A program made the translations under genes and the position numbers. Below are positions 33,859 to 40,741 of a stretch of DNA of 40,741 bases, one piece after another (position 1 is the stretch's first letter; each line of letters opens with the position of its first letter). The stretch comes from an uncultured Muribaculaceae bacterium. Lineage in GTDB: Bacteria; Bacteroidota; Bacteroidia; Bacteroidales; Muribaculaceae. The DNA lies in assembly GCA_947174275.1 (NCBI GenBank), contig CAMWIJ010000021.1, forward strand, positions 1 through 40,741, in the 5' to 3' direction. The notes beneath the pieces are model-generated. The model did not search any database. It saw only the letters and a list, made by a program, of their open reading frames with translations, and had not been told where the DNA came from.

Positions 33859-34920
33859 ATGAAAAAGATATTTATGGCTGCATGCGCGGCATTGTCGCTG
33901 CAGACTGCCGCCGCACTTCCCGCCGACAGCAGCGCTGTTGCCGCCCCGGCTTCCGCTCCGGCCGCCCGATTTCAGCTTCCTGAATGGTTCCCGACGGTCA
34001 ACGGAACGATACGCACCAACTACGAACTCGACACCGACAACGGCGCAAGCCATTTCCGTGTGCGCAACGCCCGCGTCAGCCTGTCGGGAACGGTAGTGCC
34101 TGAGTTTGAATACAAGGCGGAAATCGACCTCTGCGACGAGGGTAAAATCAAGATGCTCGACGCCTACGTGCGCTATGTGCCGGTAGGGGTGCCCGTTACA
34201 GCCACAATCGGACAGATGCGCGTGCCGTTTACCATAGATGCCCACCGAGGGCCTCATCAGCAGCATTTCGCCAATCGTTCGTTTCTTGCCAAATATGGCG
34301 GAAATGTCAGAGACGTGGGTCTGGCGGCGCAATACACCGTCAAAGGCAACGTGCCGCTGACGCTGGAAGGGGGAGTGTTCAACGGCTCCGGGCTTACCAA
34401 TCAGAAAGATTACTGGACAAAGACTTTCAATTTCTCCTTCAAGGCAACGGCGCGCTTCGCCAAAGTGTTCACCCTCGAGGCGAGCTGCCAGAAGTCGCGG
34501 CCTGAAGATATAAGTATAATGATGTGGGACGCCGGCGCCGCCTTCGATGACGGTTTCTGGCATGTCGAGGCCGAATACCTGCGCAAGAACTATGTGCGCG
34601 GAGCTTTCGACGGGGGCAACCTGTTCAACTCGTTTGTCTCACGCAAGTTTCCGCTGCGTCGCAAACTCACATCAATCGCCGCGCTCGGCCGCTACGATTT
34701 CATGAGTTCGCATTCCGACGGCATAAAGAACGCCGACGGAGTGCTGACCGAGACGCAGCCGCAGCGCCATCGTCTGACCGTGGGCTCGACGCTGGCCTTC
34801 GGAGCTGCCCGCAGGGTGGAGCTGAGAGTCAATTATGAAAAATATTTCTATCATAAAGACGCCGTCATTCCCGTCTCCGACCACGACAAACTGGTGATGG
34901 AGGTAATGTGCCGTTTTTGA
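33859..34920 (+). CDS. Outer-membrane porin, OprP/phosphate-selective-like
   Basis: Predicted beta-barrel outer-membrane channel of about 353 residues. ATG 33859 gives the signal peptide MKKIFMAACAALSLQTAAA; earlier in-frame ATGs (33835, 33847) would add a non-signal tail. Alternating beta strands and turns fill the protein: VNGTIRTNYELD, FRVRNARVSLSGTVVPEFEYKAEID, IGQMRVPF, VGLAAQYTVKG, and it ends in Phe (EVMCRF), the usual last residue of barrel proteins. The ARVSLSG and GQMRVPF pattern is that of porins O/P. Phosphate specificity is a family name, not shown here. Probably co-transcribed with the GlmU-like gene. Confidence 0.86.
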   Translation: MKKIFMAACAALSLQTAAALPADSSAVAAPASAPAARFQLPEWFPTVNGTIRTNYELDTDNGASHFRVRNARVSLSGTVVPEFEYKAEIDLCDEGKIKMLDAYVRYVPVGVPVTATIGQMRVPFTIDAHRGPHQQHFANRSFLAKYGGNVRDVGLAAQYTVKGNVPLTLEGGVFNGSGLTNQKDYWTKTFNFSFKATARFAKVFTLEASCQKSRPEDISIMMWDAGAAFDDGFWHVEAEYLRKNYVRGAFDGGNLFNSFVSRKFPLRRKLTSIAALGRYDFMSSHSDGIKNADGVLTETQPQRHRLTVGSTLAFGAARRVELRVNYEKYFYHKDAVIPVSDHDKLVMEVMCRF

Positions 34921-34973
34921 TTTCAATGATTGTCGCTTTCGAACAACTGAGTCAATGCAAATAGGGTATAGAT

Positions 34974-35054
34974 GTAGGGACGCACGGCTCGTGCGTCCGA
35001 GGCAAACGGTTGATAATTAGAATGTTGGCGGACGCACGAGCCGTGCGTCCCTAC
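34974..35054. repeat. Family-2 REP element, copy D (upstream flank of the RAYT)
   Basis: 81 bp with two perfect arms, GTAG foot at 34974-34977 and CTAC at 35051-35054. The spacer has TGATAATTAG and TGTTGGC. It lies 53 bp beyond the porin stop and 92 bp before the RAYT ATG. Confidence 0.9.
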
Positions 35055-35100
35055 AATAATACCCTCCGTCAATATCCTGATTGTCAAATATTAATTTCAA

Positions 35101-35123
35101 ATGCACGAGCGTGCGTTATTACA
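35101..35123. repeat. Degenerate REP right arm
   Basis: ATGCACGAGCGTGCGTTATT followed by AC resembles the right arm of the REP element (CGCACGAGCCGTGCGTCC-CTAC) with one deletion and several changes. It sits 24 bp before the RAYT ATG and may be a remnant or an operator-like site. Confidence 0.5.
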
Positions 35124-35146
35124 ATATAAAGTTCAGCAACACACTC

Positions 35147-35677
35147 ATGTATGAAAATAAAGCATCGGAAGTAAGTGAGGAAATCAATAGGAATAACTAT
35201 CCGCAGAGGAAATCACCACGAGCCGATTTTCACGATTATTCCGGCGGAGATTATTTTGTGACAATCTGCACTCGAGAAAAAAAGTGTTATTTCGGATATA
35301 TCCGCGATAGTAAAATGTATTTTACCAAAATAGGATATTATTGCCAACAACAATTGGAGGAAATATCAGAACATTATCCTTATGCAGAAAATTTATCTTA
35401 CGTGGTGATGCCAAATCATATTCACATGATATTGCATATTAATCCGCATGCTGTTAATGAGCAATTACCGGAAACACGAACATTATTGTCAGTGATTATA
35501 GGTGGATTAAAACGTGCGGTCTCCGTATATGCACGGCGCAACAATATAGATTTTGAGTGGCAGAGCAGATATCATGACCATATTATTCGTAATTCACATG
35601 ATGGAAATAAGATTACTGAGTATGTTGCCAACAATGTAGGCCGATGGGAAACTGATTGTTTTAATCTAAAGAAGTAG
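35147..35677 (+). CDS. REP-associated tyrosine transposase (RAYT, Y1/HUH)
   Basis: A 176-residue single-strand DNA nuclease of the RAYT branch of IS200-like transposases. The N-terminal RKSPRADFHDYSGGDYFVTICTR region (about 21-43) is the RAYT hallmark. His91/His93 in MPNHIHMILHI form the HUH pair, FEWQSRYHDHIIRN (about 136-149) is the second hallmark, and Tyr159 in ITEYVANNVGRW is the nucleophile. All catalytic residues are present. The frame is open to a TTG at 35081 through a decayed REP arm; ATG 35147 is the better start. It is clearly more AT-rich than its neighbours. REP copies D and E flank it, so REP hairpins with a GTAG foot are its probable substrates. Confidence 0.92.
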   Translation: MYENKASEVSEEINRNNYPQRKSPRADFHDYSGGDYFVTICTREKKCYFGYIRDSKMYFTKIGYYCQQQLEEISEHYPYAENLSYVVMPNHIHMILHINPHAVNEQLPETRTLLSVIIGGLKRAVSVYARRNNIDFEWQSRYHDHIIRNSHDGNKITEYVANNVGRWETDCFNLKK

Positions 35678-35764
35678 TTAGTTTATCAGTTGTGTTGCTA
35701 AAATCGGGTTTAACTATATTTTTTTGATATGAATGCTTGTAAATCTGACTGATATGAGCGAACT

Positions 35765-35959
35765 TTGTAGGAGGTCGCAAAAGTGGCCGATTATTGTTGA
35801 AATGGTGTTGCAGAACTCGGAAATGTCGCCAAAATGTAGGGACGCACGGCTCGTGCGTCCGCCTGTAACGCCTGATAATCAGATTTTTGGCGGACGCACG
35901 AGCCGTGCGTCCCTACATTTTGGAGGCATTTCTCCGAGTTCTGCAACATCCTCCTACAA
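35765..35959. repeat. Family-2 REP element, copy E, with extended nested inverted repeats
   Basis: The 81-bp core (35836-35916) has two perfect arms, GTAG foot and CTAC end, and spacer core CTGATAATCAG. Outside it GTTGCAGAACTCGG (35807-35820) pairs with CCGAGTTCTGCAAC (35934-35947), and further out TTGTAGGAGG (35765-35774) pairs with CCTCCTACAA (35950-35959). The rest of the 35678-36130 gap holds only this element and the asd promoter. Confidence 0.88.
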
Positions 35960-36060
35960 TATGGTCGAAATCCCAAGAATTGCAACATAGACTGCCAAAA
36001 CGAAAAGTTATGTTATTTGGTGGAATAGTTGACAAAATGAAAGGAGTCGGCTGTGAAAAT

Positions 36061-36091
36061 TTTGAAAATAGCTGCATAATGAGTAATTTTG
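36061..36091 (+). promoter_or_regulatory. Promoter of asd
   Basis: TTTG (36061-36064), 19 nt, TAATTTTG (36084-36091): a perfect Bacteroidetes-type promoter with a predicted leader of about 33 nt. Confidence 0.68.
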
Positions 36092-36130
36092 TGGCGAAAT
36101 TAAAAATAGTTATTAGAAATACCGTTAACA

Positions 36131-37150
36131 ATGAATGTAGCAGTAGTAGGCGCAAGCGGCGCCGTCGGTCAGGAATTTCTCCGTGTGCTCGATGAGCAGA
36201 ATTTTCCCATCGACAATCTGGTATTGTTTGGCTCTGCCCGTTCGGCAGGCCGCAGTTACACTTTTAAAGGAAAAGAGTATATCGTCAAGGAACTCCGCGA
36301 AAATCCCGACGATTTCAAAGATATAGACGTGGCCTTCACGTCGGCCGGCGCAGGCGTTTCGAAACAATTCGCCCCGATAATCACAGCCCACGGCGCGCTG
36401 ATGATTGACAACTCGAGCGCGTTCCGCATGGACAGCGACGTGCCCTTGGTAGTGCCCGAAGTCAACGGCGACGACGCGTTCGACACCCCTCGCAACATCA
36501 TCGCCAACCCCAATTGCACCACCATACAGATGGTGGTCGCTCTCAAGGCCATCAACGACATCTCTCCCATACGCCGCGTGCATGTCGCCACATATCAGGC
36601 AGCCAGCGGAGCGGGAGCTGCGGCGATGGACGAGCTCGTGGAGCAGTATCGTCAGCTCGGCGCAGGCGAGGAGCCCACGGTGAAGAAATTCGCCCACCAG
36701 CTCGCCTACAATGTAATCCCCCACATCGACGTGTTCCAGGACAACGGTTACACCAAGGAGGAGATGAAGATGTATAACGAGACAAAGAAAATCATGCACG
36801 CTCCTGGACTTGACGTGAGCGCCATGTGCGTGCGCGTGCCTGTCATGCGCGCCCACTCAGAGGCAATATGGGTCGAGACCGAAAGCCCTGTCAGCGTGGA
36901 GAAAGCCCGCGAGGCATTTGCCGCTGCCGAAGGTGTGGTTGTGGTCGACACTCCGTCAGAGAACAAATATCCCATGCCGCTTGACATCGCAGGCAAAGAC
37001 CCTGTGTATGTAGGCCGCATACGTCAGGATATCACTAACCCCAACGGCCTGTCGTTCTGGGTTGTCGGCGACCAGATCAAGAAAGGCGCGGCTCTCAACG
37101 CAGTGCAGATCGCCCTCTACATGATAGGCAAAGGCGCGTTCAAAGAATAA
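36131..37150 (+). CDS. asd: Aspartate-semialdehyde dehydrogenase
   Basis: Reduces aspartyl phosphate to aspartate semialdehyde with NADPH, the branch point to lysine, diaminopimelate, methionine and threonine. The 339-residue protein starts with the NADP-binding loop [12 protein letters not shown] (5-16). Catalytic Cys129 is in NPNCTTIQ and the acid/base His in [13 protein letters not shown] (near 242). [12 protein letters not shown] and [20 protein letters not shown] are conserved segments. Normal length, own promoter just upstream. Nothing odd. Confidence 0.97.
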   Translation: MNVAVVGASGAVGQEFLRVLDEQNFPIDNLVLFGSARSAGRSYTFKGKEYIVKELRENPDDFKDIDVAFTSAGAGVSKQFAPIITAHGALMIDNSSAFRMDSDVPLVVPEVNGDDAFDTPRNIIANPNCTTIQMVVALKAINDISPIRRVHVATYQAASGAGAAAMDELVEQYRQLGAGEEPTVKKFAHQLAYNVIPHIDVFQDNGYTKEEMKMYNETKKIMHAPGLDVSAMCVRVPVMRAHSEAIWVETESPVSVEKAREAFAAAEGVVVVDTPSENKYPMPLDIAGKDPVYVGRIRQDITNPNGLSFWVVGDQIKKGAALNAVQIALYMIGKGAFKE

Positions 37151-37160
37151 TAATCAAAAA

Positions 37161-37324
37161 GAGGGTGTCGCAGGCCTGAAGATATATCCGGAAAATATAT
37201 GCATCCTCCTTTAGGACTGCACCCCGGCGCGGAGATGGCATAGGTTGACAATCAGCCGGTTGTCGCTGCGCCGGGCACAGTGCTGCAGGATTGAGATGCG
37301 AATTTCAGTACTGCGGCACCCTCT
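37161..37324. repeat. Divergent relative of the family-2 element (copy G)
   Basis: GAGGGTGTCGCAG (37161-37173) pairs with CTGCGGCACCCTC (37312-37324) at 12 of 13 positions. Inside, CCCGGCGC and GCGCCGGG form an inner stem around GACAATCAGCCGGTTGTC, which resembles the REP spacer TGATAATCAGNNTGTTGGC. The hairpin arms differ from the GGACGCACG type. It sits 11 bp beyond the asd stop. Confidence 0.55.
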
Positions 37325-37352
37325 GTTCTTTATCCTTAAATATAATCTGTGA

Positions 37353-38435
37353 ATGAAAGTATTTTACGACAGCACCATCTTCTCGCGCCAGACAATCGGC
37401 GGCATCTCGCGTTACATCGTCGAGCTTGTCAACCATCTGCCTGACGATATCGAGCCCATGCTTGGAGTGCGGGCGAGCGAGAACATGTATCTCGGCGCTC
37501 TCAGGCAACGTCGCGCACATCTGTCGCTGCGCTACGTGCCCGACCACCGCAAGCTATATCGTAAAATCAACGGTTTCTTCGACCGGCGCATAATGACGCG
37601 CGGCGGTTACGACATCATTCATCCGACAGATTACAATACGCTCTATCCGCGCTATAACGACCGTCCGGTGGTGCTCACCGTCCACGACCTCATACACAAG
37701 AGACTAGAAGGCTGGTTCCGCCCCGGAGCCATCGACGATATCGACCGGTGCATCGTCAGCGCCGACGCTCTTATTGCCATCAGCGAGGCCACGCGCCGCG
37801 ACATCGTCAGCTACTACGGCATCGACGAAAGCCGCGTCACGGTGATACATCATGGCTATACGCCGGTGGCGGCTGACCGCTGCGCCGCATCTCCCGTCGA
37901 CGGCCGCTATATACTTTTTGTCGGCAAACGTGCGGGCTACAAGAATTTTGACGCTCTGCTAAAGGCGTTTGCCATAGTGGCGGAGCGCGACCGCGACCTG
38001 CGGCTCGTGTGCACAGGGCGACCGTTTACCGCCGACGAACGCCGTGCCATCAGCGCGGCCGGAGTGTCGTCGCGTGTGGAGCAGCATCTGTTTCCCACCT
38101 CGGCTCTGGCGCCGCTCTATGCCGGTGCGCAGTGCTTCGTGTTTCCGTCCAAACTCGAAGGGTTCGGCATGCCGATACTCGAAGCGTTTGCCGCGAAAAC
38201 CCCGGTGGCGCTCAGCGATGCGTCGTGTCTGCCCGAGATAGCCGGCGGCGCGGCTCTCTATTTCAATCCCGACGATCCGGCCGATATCGCGGCATCTATA
38301 AGACGTATCATCGATAACCCCGAGGAACGGGCGAGGCTCATCGACGCCGGAACGAAACGTCTCGCCGATTTCTCATGGCAGACTACCGCCGAAAAGACAG
38401 CACGGGTCTACCGCTCGGTGCTTCGACCCACATAA
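37353..38435 (+). CDS. Family-4 glycosyltransferase
   Basis: A 360-residue GT-B fold enzyme that transfers a sugar from a nucleotide donor, likely in surface polysaccharide synthesis. The N-terminal half has the GGISRYIVEL loop (about 16-25) and DIIHPTDYNTLYP. The C-terminal half has YILFVGKRAGYKNFDALLKAF (about 186-206, ends given) and the donor-site motif PSKLEGFGMPILEAFA (about 263-278), with the conserved EGFG-x-P-x-x-E. No signal peptide. Donor and acceptor cannot be deduced. It precedes the antiporter gene by 21 bp. Confidence 0.92.
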   Translation: MKVFYDSTIFSRQTIGGISRYIVELVNHLPDDIEPMLGVRASENMYLGALRQRRAHLSLRYVPDHRKLYRKINGFFDRRIMTRGGYDIIHPTDYNTLYPRYNDRPVVLTVHDLIHKRLEGWFRPGAIDDIDRCIVSADALIAISEATRRDIVSYYGIDESRVTVIHHGYTPVAADRCAASPVDGRYILFVGKRAGYKNFDALLKAFAIVAERDRDLRLVCTGRPFTADERRAISAAGVSSRVEQHLFPTSALAPLYAGAQCFVFPSKLEGFGMPILEAFAAKTPVALSDASCLPEIAGGAALYFNPDDPADIAASIRRIIDNPEERARLIDAGTKRLADFSWQTTAEKTARVYRSVLRPT

Positions 38436-38456
38436 AACATATATACCGAACCGACC

Positions 38457-40649
38457 ATGACACTACTCTCTACAGCGCTTGTAAGCAATCCGGTGGCGAT
38501 TTTTCTTATCGTGCTTGTCATAATCCTTATGGCTCCGGTGCTTCTCAACAAACTCAAGATACCGCATATCATAGGCATGATAGTGGCGGGTGTGGTTGTC
38601 GGCCCTTACGGCTTCAACATACTTGCCGATGACTCGAGTTTCGAGATATTCGGGCAGGTGGGGCTGCTGTATCTTATGTTTCTGGCAGGTATTGAGATTG
38701 ACATGTATCATCTGAAACTCAATCTCAAGCGGGGTCTGCTGTTCGGTGCCCTTACATTTTTCATACCGATGGTGATGGGTGCGGTGGCGAGCGTCTATCT
38801 GCTCGGCATCGACTGGCTCACGTCGGTGCTGCTGGCATCGGTCTATGCGTCACACACGCTGATAGCCTATCCGGTGGCGGCGCGTTTCGGCATAACGAAA
38901 TCGCCGGCGGTGCTGATAGCTATCGTCGGCACCATAATCGCCGTGATTGGCGCGCTCCTTGTGCTCGGCGCCGCTGTCAATATCCATGATGTGGGGCGCT
39001 TCGAGAGCGCATCGATTGCATGGCTGCTGTGCAAGCTGGTATTGTATTGCGCGGCAGTGCTTTACATCTATCCGCGCCTCACCCGCTATTTCTTCAAGAC
39101 ATATTCCGACAACGTGACGCAATATGTGTTCGTGCTGGCGATGGTGCTGCTGTCGGCGCTCGTGTCAAAGCTTATAGGGCTTGAGGCTGTGCTCGGTGCA
39201 TTCTTTGCCGGACTCGTGCTCAACCGCTATATCCCGACCTCGTCGACTCTGATGAGCCGCATCGAGTTTGTGGGCAACGCCCTGTTCATTCCTTACTTCC
39301 TTATCGGGGTGGGCATGATGATTAATGTCAGGGTGATAGGCAATGTGGAGACGCTGTGGGTGACTGCCGTGATGCTCGCCATAGCGTTGTCAAGCAAGTG
39401 GCTCGCAGCCTGGGGCGCGCAGAAAATCTACCGTATGAACGGAGCGGAGCGCGGCGTGATGTTCGGTCTGACAACGGCTCACACCGCAGTGGCTCTGGCC
39501 GTCGTGACTATTGGATATAATATGGTGCTCCCCGACGGCTCCCGCATGATGGACGAGACGATACTCAACGGCACAATCCTCGTGATACTCGTGACATGCG
39601 CCATCGCGCCTATCGTGACGACGCGCGCCGCCGCCAGGGTGAAGCTGCAGATTGTCGAGAGCGAGGTGAGCCGTCCGACGGCTGCAACGCGACATTCGTC
39701 GCACACGCTTATCGCCGTGTCAAATCCGCTCACTGCAGGCGGCCTGGTGGAGCTTGCGCTGCTGTCGCGTCCGGTGAAACGGAGCGAGCGCGACACACTT
39801 TTCGCTATCAACGTGCGCAACGACAACACGCCGTCGGCCAGAGCGCTTGCCCGCAGTGTGCTCGACCTGTCGGTGAAAGCGGCCGCTGCGGCCGGAAGCG
39901 AACTCGCCACCATAGAGCGCTACGACCTCAACACCGTCACCGGAGTGGTCAACACGATAGAGGAGCGCGATATCAACGAAGTGTTTATAGGCATGCACCG
40001 CAAGGCCACGGTAATCGATACGTTTCTCGGCGGAAAGACCGAGCAGCTGCTCAAACTCACCAACAAGATGGTGGTGATATCGCGCTGCTACATACCGGTC
40101 AACACCGTCACCCGCATCGTGGTCTATGTGCCGCGGAAAGCCGAGTTCGAGACCGGCTTCACGCGATGGCTCCACACTCTTGGCAATCTGGCCCGCGAAC
40201 TCGGATGCCGCATCATATTCTGCTGCAACGACGACAGCCGCAGGGTGATAGCCGGAGTGCTCCGCCGCGACCGTTTTGCAATACGCAGCGAATACCGTCA
40301 GGTCGACGACCGCGACGATTTTCTGCTTCTGTCGAGTCATGTGCTTGACGATGACCTGTTTGTGGTGATCGGTGCCCGTCCGGCATCAGTATCGTTCTCT
40401 TCAGATATGGCCGAGATGCCCGGCTTCATGCAGAAAAACTTCTCGCGCAACAATATCATTGTGATCTATCCCGAGCAGTTCGGCGACGAGACACCGGTCG
40501 AGTCGTTCTCCGACCCTCTTGCAAGCGACATATCGTCGACCCCCTCGCCGTGGCTTCTGCGTCTGCGCGCCACCTTCTCGCGTCTGTCGACACTCCTGCA
40601 CCTGCGTCAGCGGCGTCACCGCAAAAACAAAAACGACCTGCGCCTATAG
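38457..40649 (+). CDS. CPA2-family cation/proton antiporter with C-terminal USP-like region
   Basis: An inner-membrane sodium or potassium/proton exchanger of 730 residues. About 1-400 hold the Kef/NapA-type membrane domain with roughly twelve helices: LNKLKIPHIIGMIVAGVVVGPYG (about 31-53, ends given), FLAGIEIDMYHLK, GLEAVLGAFFAGLVLNRYIP and FGLTTAHTAVALAVV. About 430-690 form a soluble region with two universal-stress-like halves, and the tail is basic (LRQRRHRKNKNDL). No KTN (NAD-binding) domain is visible, unlike KefB/C. Close spacing suggests co-transcription with the glycosyltransferase. Ion specificity is unknown. Confidence 0.9.
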   Translation: MTLLSTALVSNPVAIFLIVLVIILMAPVLLNKLKIPHIIGMIVAGVVVGPYGFNILADDSSFEIFGQVGLLYLMFLAGIEIDMYHLKLNLKRGLLFGALTFFIPMVMGAVASVYLLGIDWLTSVLLASVYASHTLIAYPVAARFGITKSPAVLIAIVGTIIAVIGALLVLGAAVNIHDVGRFESASIAWLLCKLVLYCAAVLYIYPRLTRYFFKTYSDNVTQYVFVLAMVLLSALVSKLIGLEAVLGAFFAGLVLNRYIPTSSTLMSRIEFVGNALFIPYFLIGVGMMINVRVIGNVETLWVTAVMLAIALSSKWLAAWGAQKIYRMNGAERGVMFGLTTAHTAVALAVVTIGYNMVLPDGSRMMDETILNGTILVILVTCAIAPIVTTRAAARVKLQIVESEVSRPTAATRHSSHTLIAVSNPLTAGGLVELALLSRPVKRSERDTLFAINVRNDNTPSARALARSVLDLSVKAAAAAGSELATIERYDLNTVTGVVNTIEERDINEVFIGMHRKATVIDTFLGGKTEQLLKLTNKMVVISRCYIPVNTVTRIVVYVPRKAEFETGFTRWLHTLGNLARELGCRIIFCCNDDSRRVIAGVLRRDRFAIRSEYRQVDDRDDFLLLSSHVLDDDLFVVIGARPASVSFSSDMAEMPGFMQKNFSRNNIIVIYPEQFGDETPVESFSDPLASDISSTPSPWLLRLRATFSRLSTLLHLRQRRHRKNKNDLRL

Positions 40650-40690
40650 CGGTTTTAGCTTATAAGAAGGGTGTTGCGGAACTACATATT

Positions 40691-40711
40691 GTAGGGACGC
40701 ACGGCTCGTGC
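40691..40711 (+). repeat. Family-2 REP element, copy F (broken)
   Basis: GTAG and most of the left arm hairpin are present, then similarity stops after CTCGTGC. Upstream, GTGTTGCGGAACT resembles the outer flank of copy E. The sequence after the break (AATGTCACTAACTTAAGAC) is unrelated and runs to the window edge. Confidence 0.75.
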
Positions 40712-40741
40712 AATGTCACTAACTTAAGACTAAATTCCACG

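Larger units (their letters stand above)
34974..35959 (+). mobile_element. RAYT gene bracketed by REP elements (REPtron-like unit)
   Basis: REP copy D, a decayed arm, the RAYT gene and REP copy E follow one another with no other gene. The same layout is known for REP-associated tyrosine transposases of gammaproteobacteria. RAYTs are usually single copy and domesticated rather than freely jumping, so mobility of this unit is not implied. Confidence 0.68.

Overview
The window looks like a chromosomal segment of a gut-type Bacteroidales bacterium, probably a Muribaculaceae-like lineage (inference). The evidence is: promoters of the Bacteroidetes type (TTTG, 19-21 nt, TAnnTTTG) before several genes; secreted enzymes with C-terminal sorting-type tails; the Bacteroidetes-type two-domain GlmU-like enzyme; a DUF4954 protein; and a Rho factor with a long glutamine/alanine-rich insertion. 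Coding DNA is fairly GC-rich and intergenic DNA AT-rich. No rRNA, tRNA or CRISPR was seen.

Layout. 1-197 is the start of rpsA (minus). 686-12212 is an alpha-glucan block: a multi-module secreted GH13 amylase (plus), facing a secreted GH31 alpha-glucosidase and an (alpha/alpha)6-type glycosidase (both minus). The roughly 1.9 kb between the convergent GH13 and GH31 genes is filled by an IS200-like Y1 transposase embedded in an array of about 200-bp repeats. 12555-14321 holds an HD-domain hydrolase and ilvE. 14322-15473 has no protein gene but contains a candidate small RNA. 15474-21339 has three peptidases (tricorn-like S41, C69 dipeptidase, YpfJ-type zinc peptidase). 21476-29342 is a seven-gene minus-strand run: rho, queF, queC, a B3/B4-domain protein, a CNNM/CorC-type protein, kup, and a threonylcarbamoyl-AMP synthase. 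30038-34920 has DUF4954 and rfbC (minus), divergent from a GlmU-like gene and a porin (plus). 35147-35677 is a second Y1 transposase, a REP-associated one (RAYT). 36131-40649 has asd, a family-4 glycosyltransferase and a CPA2 cation/proton antiporter.

The most striking content is two separate HUH/Y1 transposases, each sitting among its own family of palindromic repeats. The second family is an 81-bp element made of two facing REP hairpins, each with a GTAG foot, around a 31-nt spacer with a conserved CTGATAATCAG-like core. Five full copies, one truncated copy, one degenerate arm and one divergent relative lie in this window, nearly always just behind a stop codon. Two copies bracket the RAYT gene. 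This has the layout of a REP/RAYT (BIME-like) system. The first family has 18-bp terminal inverted repeats and abuts the stop codon of its transposase.

Gene cooperation. The three glycosidases would together reduce starch-like glucans to glucose. queC and queF are consecutive steps toward queuosine. rfbC, the GlmU-like enzyme and the glycosyltransferase serve sugar-nucleotide and surface-glycan metabolism. ilvE and asd are amino-acid biosynthesis genes.
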